Shown: positions 17,667-26,184 of the stretch, piece by piece | Position numbering within the stretch: position 1 is the first letter of the stretch | Layout of the letters: each line of letters opens with the position of its first letter | NCBI RefSeq assembly: GCF_017916255.1 | Contig: NZ_CP072827.1 | Coordinates: 3,869,501-3,933,500, forward strand | DNA length: 64,000 nucleotides | From: Streptomyces mobaraensis NBRC 13819 = DSM 40847 | Lineage (GTDB): Bacteria; Actinomycetota; Actinomycetes; Streptomycetales; Streptomycetaceae | Reading direction: 5' to 3' | Made by a program: the position numbers and the translations under genes | Notes under the pieces: generated by a model | The model's database searches: none | Told to the model about the DNA's origin: nothing | What the model saw: the letters and a program-made list of their open reading frames with translations, nothing else

Positions 17667-18587
17667 CTACGCCCGGTGCCGCTCGGCCAGGCCGTCCATC
17701 GCCCGTGCCCGCACCTCCCGTTCCGCCGCCGCGGCCACGAAGGCCCCCACGCCGTCCGGGCCGACCAGCTCCCGTACCGCGTCCACCGTCGCGGCGGGCA
17801 GCTCCACCGCGGCCCGCGCCTCGGCCGCCGCGCCCGCGGGCGCGCCGCCGGTGACCTCGCCCAGGTGGCGCCGCAGGTTCCGGACGGCCAGCAGCCGCAT
17901 CGCGCGGGCGAGTTCGGCGTCCACGGTCTGCTGGGCGAGCGGCCGCAGCCGGCGGACGAGGGCGGCGGCCCGTTCCGCCTCCTCCTCGGTCGGCGCGTGG
18001 TCGAGGTACGGCCGGAAGACGTGCTCGGTGGTGAAGTCGAGGAAGCGGCCGGCGAGGTGCTCGACCTGGGCGCGGACCTCCCGCAGGTGGGTGAGGATGG
18101 CCCGCAGGGGGACGCCGGAGGCGTGCAGTTCGGCGGCGACGGCGAGCAGCTGCGGGCTCGGGACCAGGAAGGTGTCCGGAGCGCCCGGCACCGGTTCGAG
18201 GACGCCCAGCTCCACGGCGTCCTCGACGGCGGCGTCGTCCGGCCCGCCCCCGAACCGTTCGACCAGGTCGGCGCGGGTGACGCGGCCGGTCCGCTCGTCC
18301 GACCACGGCCCGTCCACCTCCGCGACGAGCCCGAGGATCCCGCCGAGCCCCCGCCCGGCGTCCCAGGCGTCGAGCAGTTCCTTGATGCTGGCGAGGGTGT
18401 AGCCCCGTTCCAGCAGGTCGCCGATGCGTCGGAGCCGTTCCAGGTGGGCGTCGCCGTAGACGTTCGCCCGGCCGCGCCGCTCGGGCTTGGGGAGGAGGCC
18501 CCGGTCCTGGTAGGCGCGGATCGTACGGACCGTGGCGCCGCTGAGGTGGGCCAGGTCCTCGATCCGGTACGCCGGCGGTTCGCTCAC
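17667..18587 (-). CDS. MerR family transcriptional regulator
   Basis: A 306-residue regulator. The N-terminal winged helix-turn-helix is clear: YRIEDLAHLSGATVRTIRAY, then GLLPKPERRGRANVYGDAHLERLRRI and GYTLASIKELLDAW. The rest is a long helical effector domain without the cysteines of metal-sensing MerR proteins, so an organic ligand or redox signal is more likely. GTG at 18587-18585 follows GAGGAG on the minus strand by a normal distance; an in-frame codon at 18617 gives a less convincing start. It is last of four co-oriented genes (M24, EphD-like, PF10118, MerR), 31 bases after the PF10118 gene, and probably controls that operon. It converges on pspAB. Confidence 0.85.
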   Translation of the reverse strand: MSEPPAYRIEDLAHLSGATVRTIRAYQDRGLLPKPERRGRANVYGDAHLERLRRIGDLLERGYTLASIKELLDAWDAGRGLGGILGLVAEVDGPWSDERTGRVTRADLVERFGGGPDDAAVEDAVELGVLEPVPGAPDTFLVPSPQLLAVAAELHASGVPLRAILTHLREVRAQVEHLAGRFLDFTTEHVFRPYLDHAPTEEEAERAAALVRRLRPLAQQTVDAELARAMRLLAVRNLRRHLGEVTGGAPAGAAAEARAAVELPAATVDAVRELVGPDGVGAFVAAAAEREVRARAMDGLAERHRA

Positions 18588-18618
18588 GGGGTACTCCTCA
18601 CAGACACCACGCGTCACT

Positions 18619-19521
18619 CTACGACGCGACCGCGCCGCCCGGCGCCCGCCCCCGGCTCGCCGCGGGCGAGGCCGCCAGGTAGGCGACGGCCCTGCTCAAC
18701 GACCCTTCCTGGGAAGGGTGGTAGGAGCGCCTGAGGTAGCGCGGGATGGCCGCGCCCAGCTCGCCCCAGGTGGGCAGCAGCCCCTTGTCGACGGCCCGCT
18801 TGTGGTGCCGCAGCGTGTACCGGAGCCGCTTGGCGAGCCGGGGGTCGTGCCGGATCAGATAGGCCGCGCCGCGTCCCCACAGGTACGTCAGGATGGGCGC
18901 GGTGATCGCCATGCCGAGGACGCGGCGGGCGTAGCGCCCCGGCTCGTCGCCACCGCAGTGCTGGTACATGTCGAAGGCCACGGAACGGTGTTCCACCTCC
19001 TCGGCGCCGTGCCAGCGCAGCAGGTCGAGCATGACCGGGTCGGGCCGGGCGGCGTCGAGGGCGTCGGCCCGCAGCACCCAGTCGCCGAGGACGGCGGTGA
19101 ACTGCTCCACCGCCGCGATCACCGACAGCCGGAACCGCAGCCACTCCCGCTCGGAGACCGGCAGCCCGAACGGCGGGCGCTCGCCGAGCAGCACGTCGAA
19201 GAGGAAGTCGACCTGTCTGGTGTACGGGCCGGTGTCCAGCTTCTGGTGGGCGAGGTGGTCGAGGACGTAGGAGTGCTGGACGCTGTGGGTGGCCTCCTGG
19301 CCCATGAACCCCTTGACGTCCTTGAGCAGTTCGGGGTCCCGGACCAGCGGCAGGGCCTCCTTGAAGACCTTGACGAACCACCGCTCGCCGGCCGGCAGCA
19401 GCAGGTGCAGCACGTTGATGACGTGGGTGGCCGTCGGCTCGTCGGGGATCCAGTGCAGCGGCGTCTCCCGCCAGTCGAAGGAGACGCGCCGGGGGGTGAT
19501 GGGGTGGTGCTCGGTGGCCAT
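18619..19521 (-). CDS. Metal-dependent hydrolase-like protein (PF10118 type, ferritin-like di-iron motifs)
   Basis: A 300-residue protein of the family annotated as predicted metal-dependent hydrolase. It has FMGQEATHSVQHSYVLDHL and later WHGAEEVEHRSVAFDMY; the ExxH-type pairs, two helices apart, look like a di-metal site. C-terminal helices include a hydrophobic stretch (AITAPILTYLWGRGAAYL) that may touch the membrane. ATG 19521 has GAAGGAGG just upstream on the minus strand. In actinobacteria this family often stands beside EphD-like fusions, as it does here, hinting at lipid or fatty-acid modification. The reaction is not known to me. Confidence 0.75.
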   Translation of the reverse strand: MATEHHPITPRRVSFDWRETPLHWIPDEPTATHVINVLHLLLPAGERWFVKVFKEALPLVRDPELLKDVKGFMGQEATHSVQHSYVLDHLAHQKLDTGPYTRQVDFLFDVLLGERPPFGLPVSEREWLRFRLSVIAAVEQFTAVLGDWVLRADALDAARPDPVMLDLLRWHGAEEVEHRSVAFDMYQHCGGDEPGRYARRVLGMAITAPILTYLWGRGAAYLIRHDPRLAKRLRYTLRHHKRAVDKGLLPTWGELGAAIPRYLRRSYHPSQEGSLSRAVAYLAASPAASRGRAPGGAVAS

Positions 19522-19559
19522 GGGGGAGCCTCCTTCGAAGAGGTGGGTCGGTGGCCGCG

Positions 19560-21362
19560 TCAGAGCCGGGGCTCGGCCCGGGCGACGGCCCGGCGCAGGC
19601 GGGGCGCGAAGCGGGCGAGCAGGCGGAGGCCGTGCGCCTCGGGGGTGACGGGGACGACGGGCAGGTCGTCGTGGACGGCCCGCAGGATCGCGTCGGCGAC
19701 CCGCTCCGGCGGGTAGTTGCGCCGCCCGTACAGCCGGGTGGTCCGCTCCCGCAGCCGACGCTGCTCCTCCTCCGGGACGCCGGTGAACAAGGTGGCGGAC
19801 GTGATGCCCGTGGCGACGAAGCCGGGGCAGACGGCGGTGACCCCGATGTCGCGGTCGCCGAGTTCGGCGCGCAGGCACTCGGAGAGCATCAGCACCGCCG
19901 CCTTGGAGGTGCTGTAGGCGGACAGCGTCCGGGAGGGCTGGAAGGCGGCGGCGGACGCGGTGTTGACGATGTGGCCGCCCTCGCCGCGCTCGGCCATCTG
20001 CCGGCCGAAGAGGCGGCAGCCGTGCAGCACGCCCCACAGGTTGACGTCCAGGACCTTCCGCCACGCCTCCGGCGGCGTGTCGAGGAACGCCCCGGCGACG
20101 CCGATCCCCGCGTTGTTGACCAGGACGTCCACCACGCCGTGGGCCTCGGCCGTGCGCGCTGCCAGCTTCTCCATGGCCGCCTCGTCGGAGACGTCGACGC
20201 ATTCGGCCCACGCGCCGGGCGCGCCGAGCAGCCGGGCGAGCTCGGCGGTGCGGGCCGCGCCCTCCGCGTCCCGGTCCACCGCGACGATCCGGGCGCCCGC
20301 CTCGGCGAAGGCGAAGGCGGTGGCCCGGCCGATGCCGCTCGCGGCGCCCGTCACCAGGACGAGCCGACCGGCGAAGCGCTGCCCGTACCGCCGCGCGCCG
20401 TCCTTTCCGGCGGCGGACAGGGGACGGCGGACCGGGCCGGCCGTCGTGCCGTCCTCCTGTCGGTCGACGAACTCGGTGATCCAGGCGGCAAGTTGCCCCG
20501 GCCGGGTGCGCGGCACCCAGTGCCCCGCGCGCACCGTGCGCCGCACCAGGCCGGGTGCCCAGCGCTCCAGGCCGTCGTAGAGCCGCTCGGAGAGGAACGC
20601 GTCGTCGGTGGGCGTGACGAGCTGCACCGGGGCGTGCGCGTACGCGTCGGGGCGCGGACGGCGCGTCCGCTCCCGCACGTTGTCGCGGTAGAGCCAGGCG
20701 CCGTGCGCGGCATCGGTGGGCAGGGACGCGGTCGGGTACGGGCCCTTCGGCAGTTTCTCGGACCGTTCCAGTACGTCCGGCCACCGCTTCCCGAGCGGTC
20801 CGCGCCAGGCCGCCTCCGGCAGGACGGGCGTGTGCAGCGCGTACACGTACCAGGACCGGGCGCCCTGGCCGAGCAGCTGGGCGGCGCGGCGCGGGGTGGG
20901 CCGGGTGGCGCGCTCCTTGATCCAGTGGCCGAAGTGGTCGAGCGAGGGTCCTGAGACGGACGTGAAGGAGGCGATGCGCCCCTCGGTGCGGCGGACGGTG
21001 GTGAACTCCCAGCCCTGTACGGATCCCCAGTCGTGGCCGACCAGGTGCACGGGGGCGTCGGGGCTCACCGCGTCCACGACGGCGAGGAAGTCGTCGGTCA
21101 GCTTCTCCAGGGTGAAGCCGCCGCGCAGCGGGCTGGGCGCCGTGGACCGGCCGCAGCCGCGGACGTCGTAGAGCACGACGTGGAAACGTTCCTGCAAGCG
21201 TCGTGCGACCGGCGCCCACACTTCCTTGCTGTCCGGGTAGCCGTGGAGGAGGACGACGGTGGGGTCGGTGGTGTCGCCCAGTTCGGCGACGCACAGTTCG
21301 ACCCCGCCCGACCGCACCCGCCGCTCCCGCGCCCCGTCGAGCTCCGTGCCGAAGGCGTTCAT
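19560..21362 (-). CDS. EphD-like fusion: alpha/beta epoxide hydrolase plus short-chain dehydrogenase
   Basis: A 600-residue two-domain enzyme. Residues 1-300 are an alpha/beta hydrolase with the oxyanion motif LLHGYPDS and nucleophile elbow GHDWGS; the aspartate at 111 is what epoxide hydrolases use. Residues about 330-600 are a classical SDR with TGAASGIG for NAD(P) binding, NNAGIG, and the Tyr/Lys pair in SAYSTSKAA. The order equals that of mycobacterial EphD. Its ATG overlaps the stop of the M24 gene by four bases, so translation is coupled, and the PF10118 gene follows after 38 bases. The joint product probably opens an epoxide or ester and oxidises the alcohol. The substrate is unknown. 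Confidence 0.85.
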   Translation of the reverse strand: MNAFGTELDGARERRVRSGGVELCVAELGDTTDPTVVLLHGYPDSKEVWAPVARRLQERFHVVLYDVRGCGRSTAPSPLRGGFTLEKLTDDFLAVVDAVSPDAPVHLVGHDWGSVQGWEFTTVRRTEGRIASFTSVSGPSLDHFGHWIKERATRPTPRRAAQLLGQGARSWYVYALHTPVLPEAAWRGPLGKRWPDVLERSEKLPKGPYPTASLPTDAAHGAWLYRDNVRERTRRPRPDAYAHAPVQLVTPTDDAFLSERLYDGLERWAPGLVRRTVRAGHWVPRTRPGQLAAWITEFVDRQEDGTTAGPVRRPLSAAGKDGARRYGQRFAGRLVLVTGAASGIGRATAFAFAEAGARIVAVDRDAEGAARTAELARLLGAPGAWAECVDVSDEAAMEKLAARTAEAHGVVDVLVNNAGIGVAGAFLDTPPEAWRKVLDVNLWGVLHGCRLFGRQMAERGEGGHIVNTASAAAFQPSRTLSAYSTSKAAVLMLSECLRAELGDRDIGVTAVCPGFVATGITSATLFTGVPEEEQRRLRERTTRLYGRRNYPPERVADAILRAVHDDLPVVPVTPEAHGLRLLARFAPRLRRAVARAEPRL

Positions 21363-22228
21363 CGTCCGGTTCCCTCCTGTCCGTCCCGTCCCACCGCTTG
21401 CCGTCGCCGTACATGGGGAAGATCGTCGTCCAGCCAGAACGCGCTCTCCTCCGGATCCCGCGAGTCGGTCACCACCAGCAGCTCCTCGAACTTCACGCCC
21501 GTCCCCCGGAACCCGAGGTGCGGCTCGACCGCCCACAGCCCGGGGGCGGGCGGGTGGTCGGAGAACCGGTACGGGCTCCACAGCGGCGACCAGCCCTCCC
21601 GGTGCCCGTGCAGCGCGTCGGAGGCGAGCCCCTTCAGCGCCTGGGTGCCGAAGCCCAGGACTCGTGGCGACCGGCGCCGGTCCCGGACCCGGCCGACCTT
21701 GTGGGCGATCACCCCGAAGGGATAGGCGCGGTGCCGGTTGGCGTACCCCTGGCGCATCATGAGCCGGTCGACGTCCTCGTAGACCGTGCGCAGCGGGCGG
21801 CGCTCGCGGACGCCGCGCAGGACGAGGTCGCGGTGGTCGAGGAGGTCGTCGAGCATCCGGGCGTGCAGCGGGTCCGGGCCGAGGCAGCCGGAGTAGCCGA
21901 CGTCGGCGGTGTAGCCCCGGTACACCGGCGCGAGGTCCAGGACGAACGGCATCCCGGGCGCCAGCCGCCGCCCCGACGGGAAGAACTGGGTGGGCACCCG
22001 GAAGCCGGTGAAGGCCGTGCGGTCGCCGAACCAGGCGAAGGGCAGGTGGAACCAGTCGCGCACCCCACGCCGCCGCAGCCACTCCCGCTGCAGCCGGGCG
22101 GCGTCGCGCTCGGTCATCCCGGGGACGAGCTGGGCGGCGACGGCCTCGGCGCAGGCGTAGGCGAGGCGCTGCACCTCCCGGAAGCCGGCCAGGTCCTCTG
22201 TGACGTGCGGTGACGCTCCGGTCTTCAT
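21359..22228 (-). CDS. M24 family metallopeptidase-like protein (pita-bread fold)
   Basis: A 289-residue protein of the creatinase/aminopeptidase P fold. The metal ligands are all in place: Asp in FVLDLAPVYRGYTADVG (two), His in GVIAHKVGR, Glu in AVEPHLGF and Glu in VKFEELLVVTD. ATG 22228 is the first gene of a four-gene operon leading to the EphD-like fusion (ATGA overlap). Its place beside hydrolase, SDR and PF10118 genes suggests it acts on a small molecule or amide rather than peptides, but that is inference. Longer frames upstream lack family resemblance. Confidence 0.8.
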   Translation of the reverse strand: MKTGASPHVTEDLAGFREVQRLAYACAEAVAAQLVPGMTERDAARLQREWLRRRGVRDWFHLPFAWFGDRTAFTGFRVPTQFFPSGRRLAPGMPFVLDLAPVYRGYTADVGYSGCLGPDPLHARMLDDLLDHRDLVLRGVRERRPLRTVYEDVDRLMMRQGYANRHRAYPFGVIAHKVGRVRDRRRSPRVLGFGTQALKGLASDALHGHREGWSPLWSPYRFSDHPPAPGLWAVEPHLGFRGTGVKFEELLVVTDSRDPEESAFWLDDDLPHVRRRQAVGRDGQEGTGR

Positions 22229-22479
22229 GACGCAACCGTCCCTGCCGGTGCGGAAGTTGACATCGATGAATGTGACAATATTCGGAGGCGGCGTCAAGGG
22301 GTGGGACGCAAGGTGCCCCCGACACCCGGTCGCGCGTCCCCGACATCCGCTCGCGTGTCCCTGATGTCCGGCTCCGTACTTTCGGCCCATCCCCTACGGG
22401 ACGGTCAGACCCGAGGACTACACCGAAGCCGTCATCCAGACTGACGCCCGATGTGGTCCGCGCCACTACCGTCGTTGAC
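22229..22479. other. Divergent regulatory region between the M24 operon and the ABC operon
   Basis: 251 bases with no gene. A perfect TTGACA at 22257-22262, with TATTCG 16 bases further on (22279-22284), could be a rightward promoter. Between 22320 and 22375 a CGACATCCGCTCGCG-like motif is repeated in tandem. No operator for the MerR regulator could be singled out. Confidence 0.35.
22467..22472 (+). promoter_or_regulatory. -10 box for the first ABC gene
   Basis: TACCGT ends seven bases before GTG 22480, without a Shine-Dalgarno between, consistent with a leaderless transcript of the ABC operon. Confidence 0.45.
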
Positions 22480-23502
22480 GTGACAGTGATCGCCACCGAA
22501 AGCCTCGGCAAGCGGTACCCCAAGGTGACCGCGCTCGACCGGCTCTCCGTCGACATCACCCCCGGCGTGACCGGCCTGGTGGGCGCCAACGGGGCCGGCA
22601 AGTCGACGCTGATCAAGATCCTGCTGGGGCTCTCCCCGGCCACCGAGGGCCGCGCGCGGGTGCTGGGCCTGGACGTGGCCACCGAGGGCGCGGCCATCCG
22701 GGAGCGGGTCGGCTATATGCCGGAGCACGACTGCCTGCCGCCCGACGTCTCGGCCACCGAGTTCGTCGTGCACATGGCCCGGATGTCCGGGCTGCCGCCG
22801 GCCGCCGCGCGCGAGCGCACCGCGGACACTCTGCGCCACGTGGGCCTCTACGAGGAGCGCTACCGCCCGATGGGCGGCTACTCCACGGGCATGAAGCAGC
22901 GGGTGAAGCTGGCCCAGGCACTGGTCCACGACCCGCGCCTGGTGCTGCTGGACGAGCCGACGAACGGCCTCGACCCCGTCGGCCGCGACGAGATGCTCGC
23001 CCTCATCCGCCGGGTCCACACCGACTTCGGCATCTCGGTGCTGGTCACCTCCCACCTGCTCGGCGAGCTGGAGCGCACCTGCGACCACGTCGTCGTCATC
23101 GACGGCGGCCGGCTGCTGCGCTCCTCCGCCACCAGCGACTTCACCCAGGCCACCGGTTCCCTCGCGGTCGAGGTCACGGACACCGACGCCCACCCGGACG
23201 GGACGGCCGCCCTCGGCGCCGCCCTCACCGCCGCCGGTCTCGCGGTCCGGGCGGCCGGCGGCCTCGAAAGCGGTGCCGGGTACGCGGGGGCGGGCGGCGG
23301 GCACGTCCTGCTCGTCGACGTCGCCGGCGACGAGACGTACGACGTCGTGCGCGACGCCGTGGCCGGGCTCGGGCTCGGCCTGGTGCGGATGGAGCAGCGC
23401 CGGCACCGCATCGCGGAGGTGTTCCAGCCCGCCGCCGGTACCGACTTCGATGACGCGAACCGCGGAAGCGCGCAGAAACGGGGCACCACCCATGCCGCCT
23501 GA
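22480..23502 (+). CDS. ABC transporter ATP-binding protein 1
   Basis: A 340-residue ATPase. Walker A is GANGAGKST near residue 32, the Q-loop region YMPEHDCLP is proline-rich as in Nat/Ccm-type exporters, the signature is YSTGMKQRVKLAQAL, and Walker B LVLLDEPTNGLD is followed by the switch histidine in VTSHLL. A C-terminal extension of about 110 residues follows the ATPase core. It is first of four genes (ATPase, permease, ATPase, permease) whose ends overlap or abut, so two half-transporters probably form one complex. It overlaps its permease by 11 bases. The cargo is unknown. GTG 22480 is chosen because of the adjacent -10 box. Confidence 0.88.
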   Translation: MTVIATESLGKRYPKVTALDRLSVDITPGVTGLVGANGAGKSTLIKILLGLSPATEGRARVLGLDVATEGAAIRERVGYMPEHDCLPPDVSATEFVVHMARMSGLPPAAARERTADTLRHVGLYEERYRPMGGYSTGMKQRVKLAQALVHDPRLVLLDEPTNGLDPVGRDEMLALIRRVHTDFGISVLVTSHLLGELERTCDHVVVIDGGRLLRSSATSDFTQATGSLAVEVTDTDAHPDGTAALGAALTAAGLAVRAAGGLESGAGYAGAGGGHVLLVDVAGDETYDVVRDAVAGLGLGLVRMEQRRHRIAEVFQPAAGTDFDDANRGSAQKRGTTHAA

Positions 23503-24391
23503 GACCACGGCCACGCCCGCCCAGGACGTGATCCACAACATCGGCTACCGGCCGTACACCGGCCCCCGCCTGGGCCGCGGCTACGCCCGCCGGGCGCTCT
23601 GGTCGCAGAGCCTGCGCGGCGCGTACGGACTGGGCCGCTCGGCCAAGTCCAAGGTCCTGCCGATGACGCTGTTCGCCGTGATGTGCGTACCGGCCGCGAT
23701 CATCGTCGCCGTCGCGATCACCACCAAGATGGACGAACTGCCGGTGGAGTACACGCGGTACGCGATCCTCCTCCAGGCCGTCGTGGGCCTGTACCTCGCC
23801 GCCCAGGCGCCGCAGGCCGTCTCCCGGGACCTGCGCTTCCGGACGGTCCCGCTCTACTTCTCCCGCCCGGTGGAGCGCGTCGACTACGTGCTCGCCAAGT
23901 ACGCCGCGCTGGCCTCGGCGGTGTTCCTGCTCACCGCGGCGCCCCTGCTGATCCTCTACGTGGGCGCCCTGCTCGCGAAGCTCGACTTCGCCGCCCAGAC
24001 GAAAGCCTTCGCCCAAGGACTGGTCTCCGTGGCCCTGTTGTCCCTCCTCTTCGCCGGTCTCGGCCTGGTCGTCGCCGCGCTCACCCCGCGCCGCGGCTTC
24101 GGCGTCGCCGCCGTGATCGCCGTCCTGACCATCTCGTACGGCGCCGTGAGCACCGTCCAGGGCATCGCCTACGCCCGGGACAACACCGACGTCATCGGCT
24201 GGCTGGGCCTGTTCTCGCCGATCACCCTGATCGACGGCGTGCAGACGGCGTTCCTCGACGCCACCTCCAGCTTCCCCGGCGGCCACGGCCCGGGCGCCGG
24301 CGCGGGAGCCGTCTACCTGCTGGTGGTCCTGAGCCTGATCGCCGGTTCGTACGCCCTCCTCATGCGCCGCTACCGGAAGGCGGGTCTGTGA
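23492..24391 (+). CDS. ABC transporter permease 1 (ABC-2 type)
   Basis: A 299-residue membrane protein with six predicted hydrophobic segments beginning at LPMTLFAVMCVPAAIIVAVA (about 53-72), typical of ABC-2 exporter permeases. A cytosolic N-terminal stretch contains IGYRPYTGPRLGRG, a motif I associate with actinobacterial permeases of this kind. The start ATG 23492 lies inside the end of the ATPase gene. It pairs with the upstream ATPase. Confidence 0.82.
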   Translation: MPPETTATPAQDVIHNIGYRPYTGPRLGRGYARRALWSQSLRGAYGLGRSAKSKVLPMTLFAVMCVPAAIIVAVAITTKMDELPVEYTRYAILLQAVVGLYLAAQAPQAVSRDLRFRTVPLYFSRPVERVDYVLAKYAALASAVFLLTAAPLLILYVGALLAKLDFAAQTKAFAQGLVSVALLSLLFAGLGLVVAALTPRRGFGVAAVIAVLTISYGAVSTVQGIAYARDNTDVIGWLGLFSPITLIDGVQTAFLDATSSFPGGHGPGAGAGAVYLLVVLSLIAGSYALLMRRYRKAGL

Positions 24392-24452
24392 CCAGCGCCC
24401 GCCCATCGCCCGACCGCCACCCCGCACGCCTCCGAAGGAACGGGCCGCGCCC

Positions 24453-25364
24453 ATGAGCGAGATCCGCATCGACAACGTCTCCCGCTGGTTCGGCAACGTG
24501 GTGGCCGTCAACGACGTCTCCATGACCATCGGCCCCGGCGTCACCGGCCTGCTGGGCCCCAACGGCGCCGGGAAGTCCACGCTCATCAACATGATGGGCG
24601 GCTTCCTCGCCCCCTCCACCGGCACGGTCACCCTCGACGGGACGGTCATCTGGGGCAACGAGGAGATCTACCGGCACATCGGCGTCGTCCCCGAGCGCGA
24701 GGCGATGTACGACTTCCTCACCGGGCTGGAGTTCGTCCGCGCCAACGCCGAGCTCCACGGCTTGCCCGACGCGGCGGCCCGCCGGGCGCTGGCCACGGTC
24801 GAGATGGAGTACGCGCAGGACCGCAGGATCTCCACGTACAGCAAGGGCATGCGGCAGCGCGTCAAGATGGCGTCCGCCCTGGTCCACGACCCGTCCGTGC
24901 TGCTGCTCGACGAGCCGTTCAACGGCATGGACCCCCGGCAGCGCATGCAACTCATGGATCTGCTGCGGCGGATGGGGGCCGAGGGGCGGTCGGTGCTGTT
25001 CTCCTCGCACATCCTGGAGGAGGTCGAACAGCTCGCGGCGCACATCGAGGTCGTGGTGGCCGGACGGCACGCCGCGTCCGGCGACTTCCGCAAGATCCGC
25101 CGGCTGATGACCAACCGGCCGCACCGCTACCTCGTCCGCTCCAGCGATGACCGCGCCCTCGCCGCCGCGCTCATCGCCGACCCGTCGACCTCCGGCATCG
25201 AGGTGGACGTCCAGGAGGGCGCGCTGCGCGTCCAGGCCGTGGACTTCGGCCGGTTCACCACCCTGCTCCCGGCCGTGGCCCGCGCGCACGGCATCCGCCT
25301 CCTCACGGTCTCGCCCTCCGACGAGTCCCTGGAATCGGTCTTCTCCTACCTCGTCGCGGCCTGA
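24453..25364 (+). CDS. ABC transporter ATP-binding protein 2
   Basis: A 303-residue ATPase paralogous to the one at 22480. Walker A GPNGAGKST is near residue 38, signature YSKGMRQRVKMASAL, Walker B VLLLDEPFNGMDP, and the switch histidine is in FSSHILEEV. The C-terminal 90 residues form a small accessory domain. GAAGGAA precedes ATG 24453 at a rather long distance. It lies 61 bases after permease 1 and 26 bases before permease 2, so it belongs to the same operon. Having two ATPases and two permeases suggests a heteromeric exporter. Confidence 0.88.
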   Translation: MSEIRIDNVSRWFGNVVAVNDVSMTIGPGVTGLLGPNGAGKSTLINMMGGFLAPSTGTVTLDGTVIWGNEEIYRHIGVVPEREAMYDFLTGLEFVRANAELHGLPDAAARRALATVEMEYAQDRRISTYSKGMRQRVKMASALVHDPSVLLLDEPFNGMDPRQRMQLMDLLRRMGAEGRSVLFSSHILEEVEQLAAHIEVVVAGRHAASGDFRKIRRLMTNRPHRYLVRSSDDRALAAALIADPSTSGIEVDVQEGALRVQAVDFGRFTTLLPAVARAHGIRLLTVSPSDESLESVFSYLVAA

Positions 25365-25390
25365 GCATCCTGAAAGGAGGCGCCGAACCC

Positions 25391-26119
25391 ATGCACTCCC
25401 TCTACCACCCGACCGTCGCCCGGCTCACCTACCGGGGACTCCTCGGCCGCCGCAGGGCCGCCGTCCTCTTCACCCTCCCCGCCCTGCTGCTGATCATCTC
25501 GGCGGCGGTCCGCCTGCTCACCGGCGCCGACGACGACACGGCCACCAAGGTCCTGGGCGGCTTCGCGCTGGCCACCATGGTCCCGCTGATCGGCGTCATC
25601 GCCGGAACGGGCGCGATCGGCCCGGAGATCGACGACGGCTCGGTCGTCTACCTCCTCGCCAAGCCGGTGAAGCGCCCGACGATCGTCTTCACCAAGTTCC
25701 TCGTCGCGACCGGGGTCACGGTCGTCTTCTCCGCCGTCCCGACCCTGATCGCCGGCCTCCTCCTCAACGGCGACAGCCAGCACATCGCCCTCGCGTACGC
25801 GATCGCCGCGGCCGTCGCCTCCGTCGCCTACAGCGCCCTCTTCCTGCTGCTCGGGACGCTCACCCGGCACGCGGTGGTCGCGGGCCTGGTGTACGCGCTG
25901 ATCTGGGAGTCCCTGTTCGGCAACCTGGTCCCGGGCGCGCGGACGCTCAGCGTCCAGCAGTGGGCCCTGTCCCTGGCCGAGCGGATCGCCGCTCCGGGCG
26001 CGATCTCCTCCGACGTGGGCCTCCCGGTGGCACTGGCGCTGCTCGCCGGGGTGACGGTGGCCGCCACCTGGTACGCGGGCGAGAAACTGCGGAAGCTGAC
26101 GCTGGCGGGGGAGGAGTAG
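25391..26119 (+). CDS. ABC transporter permease 2 (ABC-2 type)
   Basis: A 242-residue membrane protein with six hydrophobic segments, the first at AAVLFTLPALLLIISAAVRLL. The conserved VVYLLAKPVKRPTIVFTKFLVA region after the second helix is typical of NatB/YhaP-like ABC-2 permeases. AAAGGAGG at 25372-25379 precedes ATG 25391. It is the last gene of the operon and is followed by a terminator hairpin. Confidence 0.85.
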   Translation: MHSLYHPTVARLTYRGLLGRRRAAVLFTLPALLLIISAAVRLLTGADDDTATKVLGGFALATMVPLIGVIAGTGAIGPEIDDGSVVYLLAKPVKRPTIVFTKFLVATGVTVVFSAVPTLIAGLLLNGDSQHIALAYAIAAAVASVAYSALFLLLGTLTRHAVVAGLVYALIWESLFGNLVPGARTLSVQQWALSLAERIAAPGAISSDVGLPVALALLAGVTVAATWYAGEKLRKLTLAGEE

Positions 26120-26124
26120 GGCGG

Positions 26125-26157
26125 CCGGGTCCCCTCCCGCAGAGGAGGGGGCCCCGG
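26125..26157. terminator. Hairpin between convergent ABC and hydrolase genes
   Basis: CCGGGTCCCCTCC (26125-26137) pairs with 26144-26157 with a single bulge. It lies between two convergent genes, so it can serve as terminator on both strands. Confidence 0.6.
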
Positions 26158-26184
26158 GCCCAGTGGTCCCCCCCGGTCGTTCGG

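Noticed and set aside
22257..22278. MerR operator upstream of the M24 operon
   Set aside because: The TTGACAT...ATGTGACAA dyad pairs at only 5 of 11 positions and is not placed between a clear -35 and -10.
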